Positions 15,322-24,092 are shown, counted from the stretch's first letter. The stretch is 36,896 bases of DNA from Pseudomonadota bacterium (GCA_023387695.1 JAEWHT010000376.1:1-36896), one strand, 5' to 3'. The notes: generated from the letters alone by a model not told the origin. Program-made: numbers and translations.

Positions 15322-16065
15322 TTAGGAACAAAAATTTTTAATGATCTCCGGGCCGATATCGACGGCGTCTCCGCTGCCGGTGTCGACGTATGTTGCTTTG
15401 TCGTTCACAAAATAGACGAAGCGACGCGGAGCAGAACTAGAATCTTGCTTCCTTCGATAGTCGACTGTTCCGCAGACGACCGTCGTCATCACGCCTTTGT
15501 AGTCAATCACGTTCAACTTCTGCACATTGGCAAATTTCGCAGCGCCGGGATTTTGGATCTTCGCCAGAACCGCTTGCCTTGCTTTGTTGAAGGTGAGCTG
15601 GTCGTCATCGCGCGGACCAACGGCATCGGGGGTTCCGTTGGCAGCGACAGCCATCTCCGTCAGCTTTATCCAACCTGCGATCAGCTTTCCACGGTCCGAT
15701 TGCTCGGCTTTCATTCGCTTCAGAGCCGTGTTTACTCGGGCAAGGACCCTTTCGATCTTCACAAGATCATTGGGCTCGCTGCCACCTTGCTGTTTAGCGT
15801 TGAACTCGGAAAAATCGTTGGCGAGGTAGTCGATTGAAAAACAGAATGCGACGCGATCCTGAGACGGGTTTGGCAGCACGTCTTTCCAGCACTCTGCCAG
15901 TCGAGCGATGACGCCGGGCATGCCCTGTGTTTTGAAGGTGGCCCGAAACTCGGCAACGCCCCTTGTTACGCTTGCGTTGTTCTCCTGTGCGAATCCCGAT
16001 CCGAACGAACAGGCCCCCAAAACAAATGATAGGGCACAGGCCCTCGCTCGCTGGACGCCGATCAT
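15322..16065 (-). CDS. Exported protein of unknown function
   Basis: A 247-residue protein with an N-terminal export signal (residues 1-26). It could be cleaved after GFA, or act as a lipoprotein at Cys19 in VLGAC. The middle is helical. The C-terminal 80 residues read AVLAKIQNPGAAKFANVQ, then VVCGTVDY and RRFVYFVNDKAT, a pattern I associate with a small uncharacterised domain found in many alphaproteobacterial secreted proteins (family name not certain). Its ATG overlaps the stop of the ClpP-like gene (ATGA), so they are translationally coupled. Codon use is visibly less GC-rich than in the flanking housekeeping genes. Confidence 0.75.
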   Translation of the reverse strand: MIGVQRARACALSFVLGACSFGSGFAQENNASVTRGVAEFRATFKTQGMPGVIARLAECWKDVLPNPSQDRVAFCFSIDYLANDFSEFNAKQQGGSEPNDLVKIERVLARVNTALKRMKAEQSDRGKLIAGWIKLTEMAVAANGTPDAVGPRDDDQLTFNKARQAVLAKIQNPGAAKFANVQKLNVIDYKGVMTTVVCGTVDYRRKQDSSSAPRRFVYFVNDKATYVDTGSGDAVDIGPEIIKNFCS

Positions 16066-16643
16066 CGCGCCAGTTGCTTTTCATTTGGGATTGTAACGTT
16101 GATGCCCAACCTCATGGCATCCTTGATCGTGAGCCACTGCACCTCGGTCGGCGAAGGGTGAGTGATGTATCTGATTGCGTCTGAGGACAGGCCAATCTGC
16201 CCCAGATAAGCGCCAACCAAAGCGTTGGCTTCGCCGCTCTCGACACTCTGAGCCCCAGTTCTCCGAGACGCTGCGTGGAATCCAATCTGGGATGCTGGCT
16301 CCATATAGCGCGAGTCGCCTGCCAACCATGCAAGTGCACACGCCGACGCACACATCTCGCCGGCCCGCACGAATGTCGAGTATCCGCGAACCTTAATTTG
16401 CTCTGCAATCGCAAGGCCGCTTGTCAGCTCACCACCCGGGCTGTTGAGTTGCACGATCATCATGAGCACCGGCACCTGCTCGGCAAGCCGTTCAAATTGC
16501 TTCGCGTCGCCTTTTTCGATCGGACCCGTGAGCTTTAAAGTTGAAACTGGATTGCCCTTTTCCAATCGCATTTCGGCAGCGAGCGCCTTTGTGGCGAGCC
16601 CAATGGCAACGGCCGCGATTAGGTATCGGAGGAAAATAGGCAT
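16062..16643 (-). CDS. Exported ClpP/crotonase-fold protease-like protein
   Basis: A 193-residue protein with a signal peptide (about 1-23, MPIFLRYLIAAVAIGLATKALAA) followed by a ClpP-like fold. Key elements are MIVQLNSPGGELTSGLAIA (oxyanion loop LNSPGG at 66-71), EMCASACALAWLAG with the candidate nucleophile Ser100, and QIGFHAAS with His123. The Ser-His spacing is close to that of ClpP (Ser97, His122). It resembles the periplasmic COG3904-type group rather than cytoplasmic ClpP, and no ATPase partner is nearby. ATG 16643 follows GGAG. Upstream, a frameshifted small ORF ends only three bases away; downstream it overlaps the exported protein gene. Substrate unknown. Confidence 0.8.
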   Translation of the reverse strand: MPIFLRYLIAAVAIGLATKALAAEMRLEKGNPVSTLKLTGPIEKGDAKQFERLAEQVPVLMMIVQLNSPGGELTSGLAIAEQIKVRGYSTFVRAGEMCASACALAWLAGDSRYMEPASQIGFHAASRRTGAQSVESGEANALVGAYLGQIGLSSDAIRYITHPSPTEVQWLTIKDAMRLGINVTIPNEKQLAR

Positions 16644-16646
16644 CCC

Positions 16647-16891
16647 TCACTCCGCGCGCTTGACCGGTGCCCAACTCGAAAAATGACGCCGCGCGGTACG
16701 GCGGGCTCGGCGCCACGCGTCAACCTCATTGACCAGCGCCTGCATGGTGCGCTCATCTTGGCGGGGAGATTGGGCAATCATCGCCCGCAAGAACTTAGCA
16801 GCGAAGGCGTCGCTGTCGCCGCCTTGGCGCTCGATCTCGGCTGCAATCTCTGAATGTGGTGCTCGCGCACCGCTTTATCCGTCTCCCCCAT
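16647..16891 (-). pseudogene. Frameshifted small ORF upstream of the ClpP-like gene
   Basis: From ATG 16891 the frame reads MGETDKAVREHH and then degenerates to a stop. Shifting by one base near 16850-16857 gives SEIAAEIERQGGDSDAFAAK, continues with AMIAQSPRQDERTMQALVNE and ends ...SSWAPVKRAE at a TGA (16647-16649). The restored product of about 81 residues looks like a real charged helical protein, whereas the second frame alone has no good start. The 245-base span is one short of a multiple of three. Its stop is three bases from the ClpP-like start. Either the gene is broken or one base was lost in sequencing. Confidence 0.5.
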
Positions 16892-16962
16892 ACCCGCCAG
16901 CGTAGAACGGCGCGACCGGGAGTCAAGCGAGATGACCGCCCCGGCGAACGCCGCCGGCTCAA

Positions 16963-17913
16963 TCACGGCACGCTTGCGATTATAGGTTTTCCCTTGCCGC
17001 GCGCGACCGCGAGGATGTTCTGCCGCTGCTCGTCTGTCAGAATCGCGCGATCGGGCAATTTGGCAAAATGCTTGGTCACGAAGCCGAGCTGAGAGGCGTC
17101 CTCGTCCCACACATATTGCCGTGCCTGCTCGACCACGTCTTTATTCATCTGCGCCGCGATCTTGTTGTGATCAGCACTGGGCAACATCCGTACGAAGCGA
17201 TCATCGCGGGCAGCAATAAAGAGGTGCCGCGGCCCTAGCGGCAGCGCGATATGGCAATCGGGATGCGAGAGACCAAAGGGCATGACGAGCCCGCGATCCG
17301 AGGTAAGCAGAGAGCGCTTCGACCGCGTCAGCTCAGCACAGGTCCAGACCATTGCCGCGATGTCAGGCACGGCGCGGCTTCCCTCGATCACGTCCATCAG
17401 CATATCCGCGGCGCTCATATCAGGAGCCCCGGGCGAGCGCTTGGCGGTCGCTTCAGCGAACGTCAGGGCGTCCGTAGTGGTCCGGCGCAAAGCCCACTCT
17501 GCCTCAAGCGCGTCGGTTGCTTCGGCCCACATGGCAGTAGTGTGGTTCTTGATGAAGGCGACGCCCTCCGGATGCCGATAAAGCAACGACAACAAGAAGC
17601 GCGCCCATGCCTCGCGATCTCTCGTCGAAAGCACCGCGCCAGCAATGAGCTTGTCGAGCGCGACCGCTGCATCGTTATCCAGCGGTGACATGAAATCCTG
17701 CTCGACGAGCTGCGAATTCGCCTCCGGCACATTGGCGGTGCGGTAGAGGTCCCGTAACTTGCCTGTTCCGCTAGGATGCTTACGGCTCACGACAACCTTG
17801 CGCTGACCGCTGGCAGCCGTGACGAGGCGCATCTCGGTCAGCGGGCCGTTGCTCTGGGTCCAGCGCTTGAGAACGAAGCGCGGGTTATAATGGTGATCAC
17901 GCGGCAATTGCAT
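16963..17913 (-). CDS. DUF4238 family protein
   Basis: A 316-residue cytoplasmic protein from ATG 17913 (MQLPRDHHYNPRFVLKRWTQ). The HHYNPRFVLKRW start, then EQDFMSPLDNDAA and RHLFIAARDDRFVR, match DUF4238, in which a conserved HH-x-P start and a late LTSDRG-like block (LLTSDRGLVMPFG here) recur. An in-frame ATG at 18018 would add 35 Arg/Pro-rich residues; it is a possible start but lacks family likeness. Function is unknown. DUF4238 genes are typically accessory and patchily distributed. It lies upstream of, and in line with, the frameshifted ORF and the exported ClpP-like gene, separated by 71 bases. Confidence 0.8.
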   Translation of the reverse strand: MQLPRDHHYNPRFVLKRWTQSNGPLTEMRLVTAASGQRKVVVSRKHPSGTGKLRDLYRTANVPEANSQLVEQDFMSPLDNDAAVALDKLIAGAVLSTRDREAWARFLLSLLYRHPEGVAFIKNHTTAMWAEATDALEAEWALRRTTTDALTFAEATAKRSPGAPDMSAADMLMDVIEGSRAVPDIAAMVWTCAELTRSKRSLLTSDRGLVMPFGLSHPDCHIALPLGPRHLFIAARDDRFVRMLPSADHNKIAAQMNKDVVEQARQYVWDEDASQLGFVTKHFAKLPDRAILTDEQRQNILAVARGKGKPIIASVP

Positions 17914-18218
17914 CGGCGCAATATACCGGCGAGTCGGGTTCCATTCCAGCGGCACCCGATCGAGCCGGAGCCCGGCTTTAGCGGACGGCCGCGGCGTCGG
18001 ATTCCTTTTACGCTGCATTGGGCTTCACCAAAGGCCGGCAGCGCCAGCGGCGATCCAATCGCGAGACTGCAAAAGGCGCCATGCCTGCTGGCACATAGAA
18101 ATTAGCGGATACCTTCGTCGTTCGGACCGTTACGCAACCGGCCAGCGGAACGCGGGGGCGCCGCTTCGATTCTGGGCCGCCCCGGCTCCTGCGCTCCCGA
18201 AACCGTCATCGATCCGTG

Positions 18219-18255
18219 ATTTGACATTTCATCCACATTTGTCAAATCTGACAAA
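18219..18255. promoter_or_regulatory. Operator of the first TetR regulator
   Basis: TTTGTCA-AATC-TGACAAA (18238-18255) is a perfect inverted repeat that ends at the base before the TetR ATG. ATTTGACA (18219-18226) and TGTCAAAT (18240-18247) form a second, overlapping perfect pair. A repressor bound here would block its own gene and the molybdenum hydroxylase genes behind it. The half-sites equal those of the second TetR locus at 26255-26270. Confidence 0.65.
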
Positions 18256-18897
18256 ATGCAGGCCAAGGCTCCTCCCCAGGACCGCATCCTCGACGCCGCC
18301 ATGCGCGTGTTCCGGCGGCACGGCTTCCGTCGCTCCTCGATCGAGCAGGCGGCGGAGGAAGCCGGGCTGACGCGGCAGGCGCTCTATCATCACTTCGCCT
18401 CCAAGGAGGCGCTGTTTCGCGCCGTGCTCGAGCGGCTCTACGAGCAGGCGCTCGCGGCAGAAATCGCGGCAGCGAAGGCGGCGGAAGACACGGGCCTCGC
18501 GCTTGCCGACATCCTGGTCGCCGAGATCGGCGCGCGGATGCAATCGCTGCTCGCTTCGCTCAAGGACTCGCCCCATACCGAGGAGCTGTTTTCCGAGCAC
18601 CTGGCGCAGGCGCGCGACCTCTACCAGAGCTATTCCAGCCGTTTCGCGGACGAGATCGCAACCACGATCGCGCGGGTGTGCCGCAAGCGAAAGCTCACGC
18701 TCGCAAGCGGCGTCAGCGTGCGCGAGCTCGCGCGCTGCGTCGAGATGGCGGTCCACGGCACCAAATCCGCTTTCCCTTCCATGCAGCCGGTCGACGCGTT
18801 CCTGAAACAGCTCGAGACCATGCTGCGCATGTTGATCGCCGGCGCGATGGCGCCGTCAGCGAAGAAGTCCCCACGCAAAACGGGAGTTCGGAAATGA
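18256..18897 (+). CDS. TetR family transcriptional regulator (upstream of Mo-hydroxylase)
   Basis: A 213-residue TetR-type regulator. The N-terminal HTH spans about 10-57: RILDAAMRVFRRHGFRRSSI, EQAAEEAGLTRQALYHHFAS, then KEALFRAV. The remainder is the all-helical ligand-binding and dimer domain, ending in a Lys-rich tail. ATG 18256 immediately follows its candidate operator, leaving no room for a Shine-Dalgarno, so translation may be leaderless or weak. The stop overlaps the ATG of the molybdenum hydroxylase (ATGA), so the regulator and its probable target are one transcript. The ligand is unknown, perhaps the CoA ester or aldehyde handled by the module. Confidence 0.9.
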   Translation: MQAKAPPQDRILDAAMRVFRRHGFRRSSIEQAAEEAGLTRQALYHHFASKEALFRAVLERLYEQALAAEIAAAKAAEDTGLALADILVAEIGARMQSLLASLKDSPHTEELFSEHLAQARDLYQSYSSRFADEIATTIARVCRKRKLTLASGVSVRELARCVEMAVHGTKSAFPSMQPVDAFLKQLETMLRMLIAGAMAPSAKKSPRKTGVRK

Positions 18898-21581
18898 CCA
18901 CCACGACTGTCAATGGAAGGCCTCTGGCGCTGCCGGACGATCCGGATGCGCTCTTGATCGACGTGATCCGCGACGGCGGCCTCACCGGCACCAAACTCGT
19001 CTGCGGCTCCGGCGTCTGCGGCGCCTGCACCGTGCTGCTCGACGGCACGCCGGTCGTGAGTTGCCTGTTGCCGGCGCAGGCGGCCGCCGGCAAATCGCTG
19101 ACGACCATCGAGGGCATAGGTAGCACCGGATTGCATCCGGTGCAGAAGGCGTTCATGGCGCACGACGCCCTGCAATGCGGCTTCTGCACCCCCGGCTTTG
19201 TCGTCGAAGCCGCCGCCTTCCATGACAGCTGGCGCGCGACCAGGGGCACGGGGGCACCCTCGCGCGATGAGATCGCCGCCGCGCTATCGGGACATCTCTG
19301 CCGCTGCGGCGCCTATGAAGGCATTTTTCGCGCGGTGGCGGAGGCTTGCTCAGGCCGCTTCGACGGCAACGATCCCATCGCGCCGCGGCTGGAAGCCCGC
19401 GACAAGGTGACGGGACTGGCGCGCTACACCGTCGACATCCACCATGACGGCCAGCTCGAAGGCGTCATCCTGCGCGCGCACGTCGCGCATGCGAGGATCA
19501 CCGGGCTTGATCTGGCGGCGGCGCGCACTATCCCCGGTGTTGCCGCGGTCGTTCCGCTGCTCGACGATGACAACATGATCCGCTTCGTAGGCGCGCCGAT
19601 TGCAGCCGTCGCGGCCAAGGATCGCAACACCGCACTAAAGGCCATCGCCGCGATCACCTTCAAGCCCGAGCCTTTTCCCGCGGTGATCGGGCTCGATGCC
19701 GCGCGACGCGACGATGCGCCCGTCGTGTTCGACAAGAAGGACCGAAAGCGCGCCGGCAACGTCTCCGAGGGCGCCGGCGGAGCTCCGGTGTCGTGGAAGG
19801 GCAATGTGCGCGGACCTTCGGCGCCGTTCTCGCAGAAGGCCAAGCAGGCCAAAAGCTGGCTCGACGAGGCGCGCCAGCAACGCAATCCGCTGCTGGTCGA
19901 GGAAACCTTCCGCGTCTCGACGCAACAGCACGCAAGCCTCGAACCACATGCTGCCGTCGCCAGGTTCGATGGCGATCAGCTCACCGTGCACATCTCGACC
20001 CAGGCCATTCACGAGAGCATGGAGAGGATCGCCAAGCGTTTCGGCCTACCGCACGACAAGGTGCGTGTGATCGCCGACCATGTCGGTGGCGGGTTCGGCT
20101 CCAAGGGCAGCGTTGGACTGGAGACCATCGCCGCGATCGAGCTTGCGCGCGCCGCGAAGGCGCCGGTACGTGTCGCCTTCAATCGAGAAGAGGAGCTTTC
20201 CGTCGCCGGCTATCGTCCGGCCGCCGAGTTGAAGCTGTCCTTGCTGCCTTCGGCGGAAGGCAAACTCAAGGCGCTGTCGCTCACCGCGCATGCCGACACC
20301 GGCGCCGCCGTGAACTCGCTGATCGCCGGCCTGGCGCGGCTGATCTATCCCGCCGAAGCAAAGGAGCTCGTCGACTTCGATGTGTTGAGCAATTTGCCGC
20401 CTGGCGCGCCGTTCCGCGGCCCCGGCGGTCCGCCGATGTCGTTTGCGCTGGAGCAGGCGGTCGACGAAGCGGCGCTGCGCATGAAGGTCGATCCGATTCA
20501 GCTACGCAAGCTCTGGGATCCCGATCCCAACCGCCAGCGATTATACGACTGGGCTGCCGGCCTCGACGTCTGGAAGAACCGCAAGCCTGCCGCCGCGCAA
20601 GAAGGCCGCTACCGACGCGGCGTCGGCGTCGCCACCGGCTACTGGCTCTATCTCTGGCAGACCGGCTCCTCGGTCTCACTCGCGGTCGAGGGCGGCCGCA
20701 TCGTCGCAAGCTGCGCGGTCCAGGATATCGGAACGGGCACGCGGAGCGTGATCGCGAACACGGTCGCGAAGGCGTTCGATCTCGAGCCGCAGGATGTGGA
20801 GGTTCGGATCGGCCGCTCCAACCTGCCGCCCGGACCGGGCTCCGGCGGCAGCCGCGTCACCGCCTCGGTGGTGCCGCCGACCTTGCTCGCCATCGACAAG
20901 CTGAAAGCGGAGATCAAGCGCACCGCGTCTCGCACACCTGCTCCGGGCTCGAACGCGCCGTGGCGCGAGATGATCGCGGCTTCTCCCGACATCTCCGTGT
21001 CGGCAAAACGCCAGGAGGACGGCAAGCCGCCGCCCGGTGTCAGGCCCGCACTGCACGAGGCGGGCATCATGGGCCGGGTGTTCGGTTGGGTGCTGCGCCT
21101 GATGAACCACATGGTGGTGGGCGCCGGCGTGCCGAGCTCGGTGCAGGTGATCGAAGTCGAGGTCGATACCTGGCTTGGCCATGTGCGCGTGCTCAACGCC
21201 TATACGGGCCTCGCGATCGGCAAGCTCGCCGCGCCGATTCTGGCGCGAAGCCAGGCCGCAGGCGCGGTGATCCAGGGCATCGGCTACGCACTCTATGAGA
21301 CGCGGGAGACCGATCCCTCGAGCGGCCACATCCTGAGCGGCAGCATGGAGGATTACCGCATTCCGGGGATTGCTGACATGCCGAAGCTGGATGTGCATTT
21401 CGACGAGGCCGGTTTCGAGCATGTGCCGGGCGGCAGCGTCGGCATCGGCGAAGTCGCCACCGTACCGACCTCGCCCGCGATCGCCAACGCCATCCGGGAT
21501 GCGATCGGCGTGAGACTGACCGAAATTCCGTTCCGGCCCGATCGGCTGGTGGCCGCGCTGAAAGGGAGGGATGCAGCATGA
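18894..21581 (+). CDS. Fused [2Fe-2S] and molybdopterin subunits of a xanthine-dehydrogenase-family hydroxylase
   Basis: An 895-residue protein joining two normally separate subunits. Residues 1-165 are the iron-sulfur part: Cys37, 42, 45 and 57 in the plant-ferredoxin-like cluster (CGSGVCGACTVLLDG) and Cys95, 98, 136 and 138 in the second (QCGFCTPG, CRCGAYEG). From about 165 comes the molybdenum part: ARDKVTGLARYTVDI, VGGGFGSKG, FRGPGGPPMSFALEQ, and near the end VGIGEVATVPTSPAI, in which Glu853 is the expected catalytic base. ATG 18894 follows GGGAG and overlaps the TetR stop. An open frame upstream runs through tetR and is rejected. The substrate (aldehyde, N-heterocycle or aromatic) cannot be deduced. 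Confidence 0.92.
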   Translation: MTTTTVNGRPLALPDDPDALLIDVIRDGGLTGTKLVCGSGVCGACTVLLDGTPVVSCLLPAQAAAGKSLTTIEGIGSTGLHPVQKAFMAHDALQCGFCTPGFVVEAAAFHDSWRATRGTGAPSRDEIAAALSGHLCRCGAYEGIFRAVAEACSGRFDGNDPIAPRLEARDKVTGLARYTVDIHHDGQLEGVILRAHVAHARITGLDLAAARTIPGVAAVVPLLDDDNMIRFVGAPIAAVAAKDRNTALKAIAAITFKPEPFPAVIGLDAARRDDAPVVFDKKDRKRAGNVSEGAGGAPVSWKGNVRGPSAPFSQKAKQAKSWLDEARQQRNPLLVEETFRVSTQQHASLEPHAAVARFDGDQLTVHISTQAIHESMERIAKRFGLPHDKVRVIADHVGGGFGSKGSVGLETIAAIELARAAKAPVRVAFNREEELSVAGYRPAAELKLSLLPSAEGKLKALSLTAHADTGAAVNSLIAGLARLIYPAEAKELVDFDVLSNLPPGAPFRGPGGPPMSFALEQAVDEAALRMKVDPIQLRKLWDPDPNRQRLYDWAAGLDVWKNRKPAAAQEGRYRRGVGVATGYWLYLWQTGSSVSLAVEGGRIVASCAVQDIGTGTRSVIANTVAKAFDLEPQDVEVRIGRSNLPPGPGSGGSRVTASVVPPTLLAIDKLKAEIKRTASRTPAPGSNAPWREMIAASPDISVSAKRQEDGKPPPGVRPALHEAGIMGRVFGWVLRLMNHMVVGAGVPSSVQVIEVEVDTWLGHVRVLNAYTGLAIGKLAAPILARSQAAGAVIQGIGYALYETRETDPSSGHILSGSMEDYRIPGIADMPKLDVHFDEAGFEHVPGGSVGIGEVATVPTSPAIANAIRDAIGVRLTEIPFRPDRLVAALKGRDAA

Positions 21582-22510
21582 GTGTCGCCGCAACGACTAC
21601 CAAGCCCACGCCCGAATTCCGCGCCGGAGGCACCGACTTCAGCGAACGCCGCCGCAGCGGCGTTTCGCAAGGCGCGCTGATCGATATCTCGGCCAGCGGC
21701 GACAAGGCGATCAGCAAGTCGATCACCTGGGACGCCGATGGAGCAGCCCAGATCGGCGCGCTCACCACCATTGCCACGATCGCTGGGGATGCGCGCATCG
21801 CCAAAGCCTATCCCGGGATTGCGGCGAGCGCGCAAGGTCTCGCCACACCACAGGTGCGCCAGGTTGCAACGCTCGGCGGCAATCTCGCGCAGCGTTCGCG
21901 CTGCTGGTATTTCCGCCGGGCCGACATCGATTGTTTGAAGAAGGGCGGCAGCACCTGCCCTGCCCGGTCTGGCAATCATCTCTACGGCGTTGCCTTCGAT
22001 CTCGGACCTTGCGTCGCGCCGCATCCCTCGACCATGGCGACGGCTCTGCTCGCCTATGATGCGACCATCACCACGGACCAGCGTAGCGGATTGACGATTG
22101 CCGACCTGCTCGGCGACGGGTCGATCGCGCACGCCGATCATACGCTCGCGGCAGGCGAGACGATCAAGAGTATCGCTCTTCCTGCTCCGCTTGCGGGCGA
22201 GCGCGCGTTCTACAAGCGCGCGATCAGCCGGACCTATGCGGAATGGCCGCTGGTGGAGCTCTGCGCCCGCGTTGTGATCGCCGACGGCAAATTCCAGCAC
22301 GTACGTCTCGCTGCAGGCGGCATCGCGCCCGTGCCGCTTCGCCTCACCGCCGCGGAAGTCGCGCTTCATGGCAAGATTGCCAATGCGGCATCGATCGCAG
22401 ACGCGGCGAAAGCGGCGACCTCGGGTGCCAAACCATTGCCGATGACAGCCTACAAGCTCGATCTTCTGCAAGGGCTCGTGCGCGACGTGCTGGAGCGGCT
22501 TTTGGATTAG
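21578..22510 (+). CDS. FAD-binding subunit of the Mo-hydroxylase, with candidate [4Fe-4S] insert
   Basis: A 310-residue electron-transfer subunit of the CO-dehydrogenase-medium type (PF00941/PF03450-like). FRAGGTDF at 14-21 and ATLGGNLAQRSRCWYFR at 97-113 are the FAD-binding segments. Cys109, 119, 127 and 145 are spaced like the extra [4Fe-4S] ligands in E. coli PaoB (YagS), which supports an aldehyde-oxidoreductase-like enzyme rather than a simple xanthine dehydrogenase. The ATG overlaps the large subunit's stop (ATGA), and the TAG stop overlaps the TAA of the convergent acyl-CoA ligase by four bases. No Mo-cofactor chaperone (XdhC-like) gene is in the window. Confidence 0.88.
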   Translation: MSVAATTTKPTPEFRAGGTDFSERRRSGVSQGALIDISASGDKAISKSITWDADGAAQIGALTTIATIAGDARIAKAYPGIAASAQGLATPQVRQVATLGGNLAQRSRCWYFRRADIDCLKKGGSTCPARSGNHLYGVAFDLGPCVAPHPSTMATALLAYDATITTDQRSGLTIADLLGDGSIAHADHTLAAGETIKSIALPAPLAGERAFYKRAISRTYAEWPLVELCARVVIADGKFQHVRLAAGGIAPVPLRLTAAEVALHGKIANAASIADAAKAATSGAKPLPMTAYKLDLLQGLVRDVLERLLD

Positions 22511-24045
22511 CTGCCTGAACGATCCGCCAGCCGCGCGCGGATGTCCGGCTTCAGCACCTTGCCGACCTTGGAGCGCGGCAGGTCGTCCCAGATTTCGATC
22601 TGCTTCGGTGTCTTGACGCTGCCGATCCGGTTTTTGACGAAAGCCGCCAGCGCCGTCGCGTCGACGCTTTGGCCGGCGCGGGGCTGCACCACGGCGACGA
22701 TCCGCTCACCCCATTTCTCGTCCGCGAGCCCAATCACGGCGCAATCCTGCACAGCCTCGTGCGCGCGCAACGCGTTCTCGACCTCGATCGAATAGACGTT
22801 GAACCCGCCGGTGATGATCATGTCCTTGGCGCGATCGACGATATAGAGGAAGCCCTCGTCGTCGATGTAGCCGATGTCGCCGGTGTGGTGCCATCCATGC
22901 GCGGAGGCCTCCGCCGTGGCCTCGGGATTCTTGTAATAGCCCTCCATCACTAGCGAGCCGCGAACCACGATCTCGCCGCGTGCGCCCGATGGCAGCAGAT
23001 TGCCATCGCCATCCATAATGCCGGCGTGCACCAGCGGGCTGATACGACCCGCTGAAGCAAGACGTTCCATCGCGATCGTACCGTCGGCATTGTAATGCTG
23101 GTCGGGCGCCATCGTCGAAATCATCATCGGCGCTTCGGTCTGACCGAACAGCTGCGCCATCGGCCCGATTCGTCGCAGTGCCTCTGCAAGCCGCGTCGCC
23201 GAGATCGGCGCCGCGCCGTACCAGAAGCATTGCAGCGACCCAAGCTTCGCCAAATCGAGCCTGGGATGATCGAGCAACATGTAGATCACGGTCGGCGGCA
23301 GGAAAGTGTGGGTCACGCGGTAGCGTTCGATCAAGTCAAGGAACTCACCGATGTCGGGGTGATGCATGATCACGATGCGGCCGCCGAGCGCCATGATCGG
23401 GAAGCACAGAACACCGGCGGCGTGCGTCAGCGGGGCCAATGCGAGGTAGACCGGGCGGCCCTTGAAGGGATAGCCCATCAGCGTCAGGGCCGTCATGGCC
23501 TCGATATTGCGGCCCGACAGCATGACGCCCTTGGGCTTGCCGGTGGTGCCGCCGGTGCCGGGGATCATTGCGAGATCGTCAACCGGCGCGCGCTGATAGT
23601 CGTCGTCCGAAACATTTCGCAACCAGGTCTCGAAGGAAGGCGCGAACGGCAGCTCGGCGTCGAGGCAGACGAGCACGCGCAGCTTCGGCAGGTCCGACCG
23701 GACGGCCTCCACCATCGGCGCGAAGCTGGAATGAAACAACAGCGCCGAGCAGTCGAACTGGTCGAGGATGAATTTGTTCTCGGCCGCTTCGTTGCGCGGA
23801 TTGATCGGGCACCAGACTGCGCCGGCACGCGAGATGCCGAACACGCAAGCGAAAGCCAGCGGGTCATTGCCTGAGAGGATCGCAACCTTCTCTCCCGCCG
23901 CGACGCCGGATTCTGCGAGCCCGCGCGCGACCCGGTAGCTCAGCCGCTGAACCTCGCGATAGCTGAGATCGCGGCCATCCATGGTGAGGCACGCCGCATC
24001 GGCGCCGAGCGAGGCGCCTTTGTCGAGATAGTCGATGAAGCGCAT
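22507..24045 (-). CDS. Acyl-CoA synthetase / AMP-dependent ligase
   Basis: Activates a carboxylic acid to its CoA thioester with ATP (ANL superfamily). The 512 residues show the phosphate loop GTGGTTGKPKG at 163-173, in which the usual Ser of TSGTTG is Gly165, then YGAAPIS, FGQTEAPM, HTGDIGYIDDEGFLYIVDR and the hinge with GFNVYSIEVENAL. The catalytic C-terminal lysine is Lys496 in SKVGKVLK. It starts MRFIDYLDKGASLGADAACL after GGGGGCG. It is the last gene of the SDR-reductase-ligase operon, with a strong stem-loop before it. The acid acted on is unknown; a medium-chain, aromatic or alicyclic substrate is plausible. Confidence 0.9.
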   Translation of the reverse strand: MRFIDYLDKGASLGADAACLTMDGRDLSYREVQRLSYRVARGLAESGVAAGEKVAILSGNDPLAFACVFGISRAGAVWCPINPRNEAAENKFILDQFDCSALLFHSSFAPMVEAVRSDLPKLRVLVCLDAELPFAPSFETWLRNVSDDDYQRAPVDDLAMIPGTGGTTGKPKGVMLSGRNIEAMTALTLMGYPFKGRPVYLALAPLTHAAGVLCFPIMALGGRIVIMHHPDIGEFLDLIERYRVTHTFLPPTVIYMLLDHPRLDLAKLGSLQCFWYGAAPISATRLAEALRRIGPMAQLFGQTEAPMMISTMAPDQHYNADGTIAMERLASAGRISPLVHAGIMDGDGNLLPSGARGEIVVRGSLVMEGYYKNPEATAEASAHGWHHTGDIGYIDDEGFLYIVDRAKDMIITGGFNVYSIEVENALRAHEAVQDCAVIGLADEKWGERIVAVVQPRAGQSVDATALAAFVKNRIGSVKTPKQIEIWDDLPRSKVGKVLKPDIRARLADRSGS

Positions 24046-24064
24046 GGTCGCCCCCGAAGCAGAA

Positions 24065-24092
24065 GCGGGTGACGCGCGATTGCGTCACCCGC
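24065..24092 (-). promoter_or_regulatory. Stem-loop between reductase and acyl-CoA ligase genes
   Basis: GCGGGTGACGC (24065-24075) pairs perfectly with GCGTCACCCGC (24082-24092), loop of six bases. It fills most of the 55-base gap between the reductase stop and the ligase start. Without a T-run, it may tune the ratio of the two proteins or end part of the transcripts. Confidence 0.6.

Noticed and set aside
19793..21298. 501-codon open frame inside the Mo-hydroxylase gene
   Set aside because: Arg-rich shadow in another frame of an evident enzyme gene.
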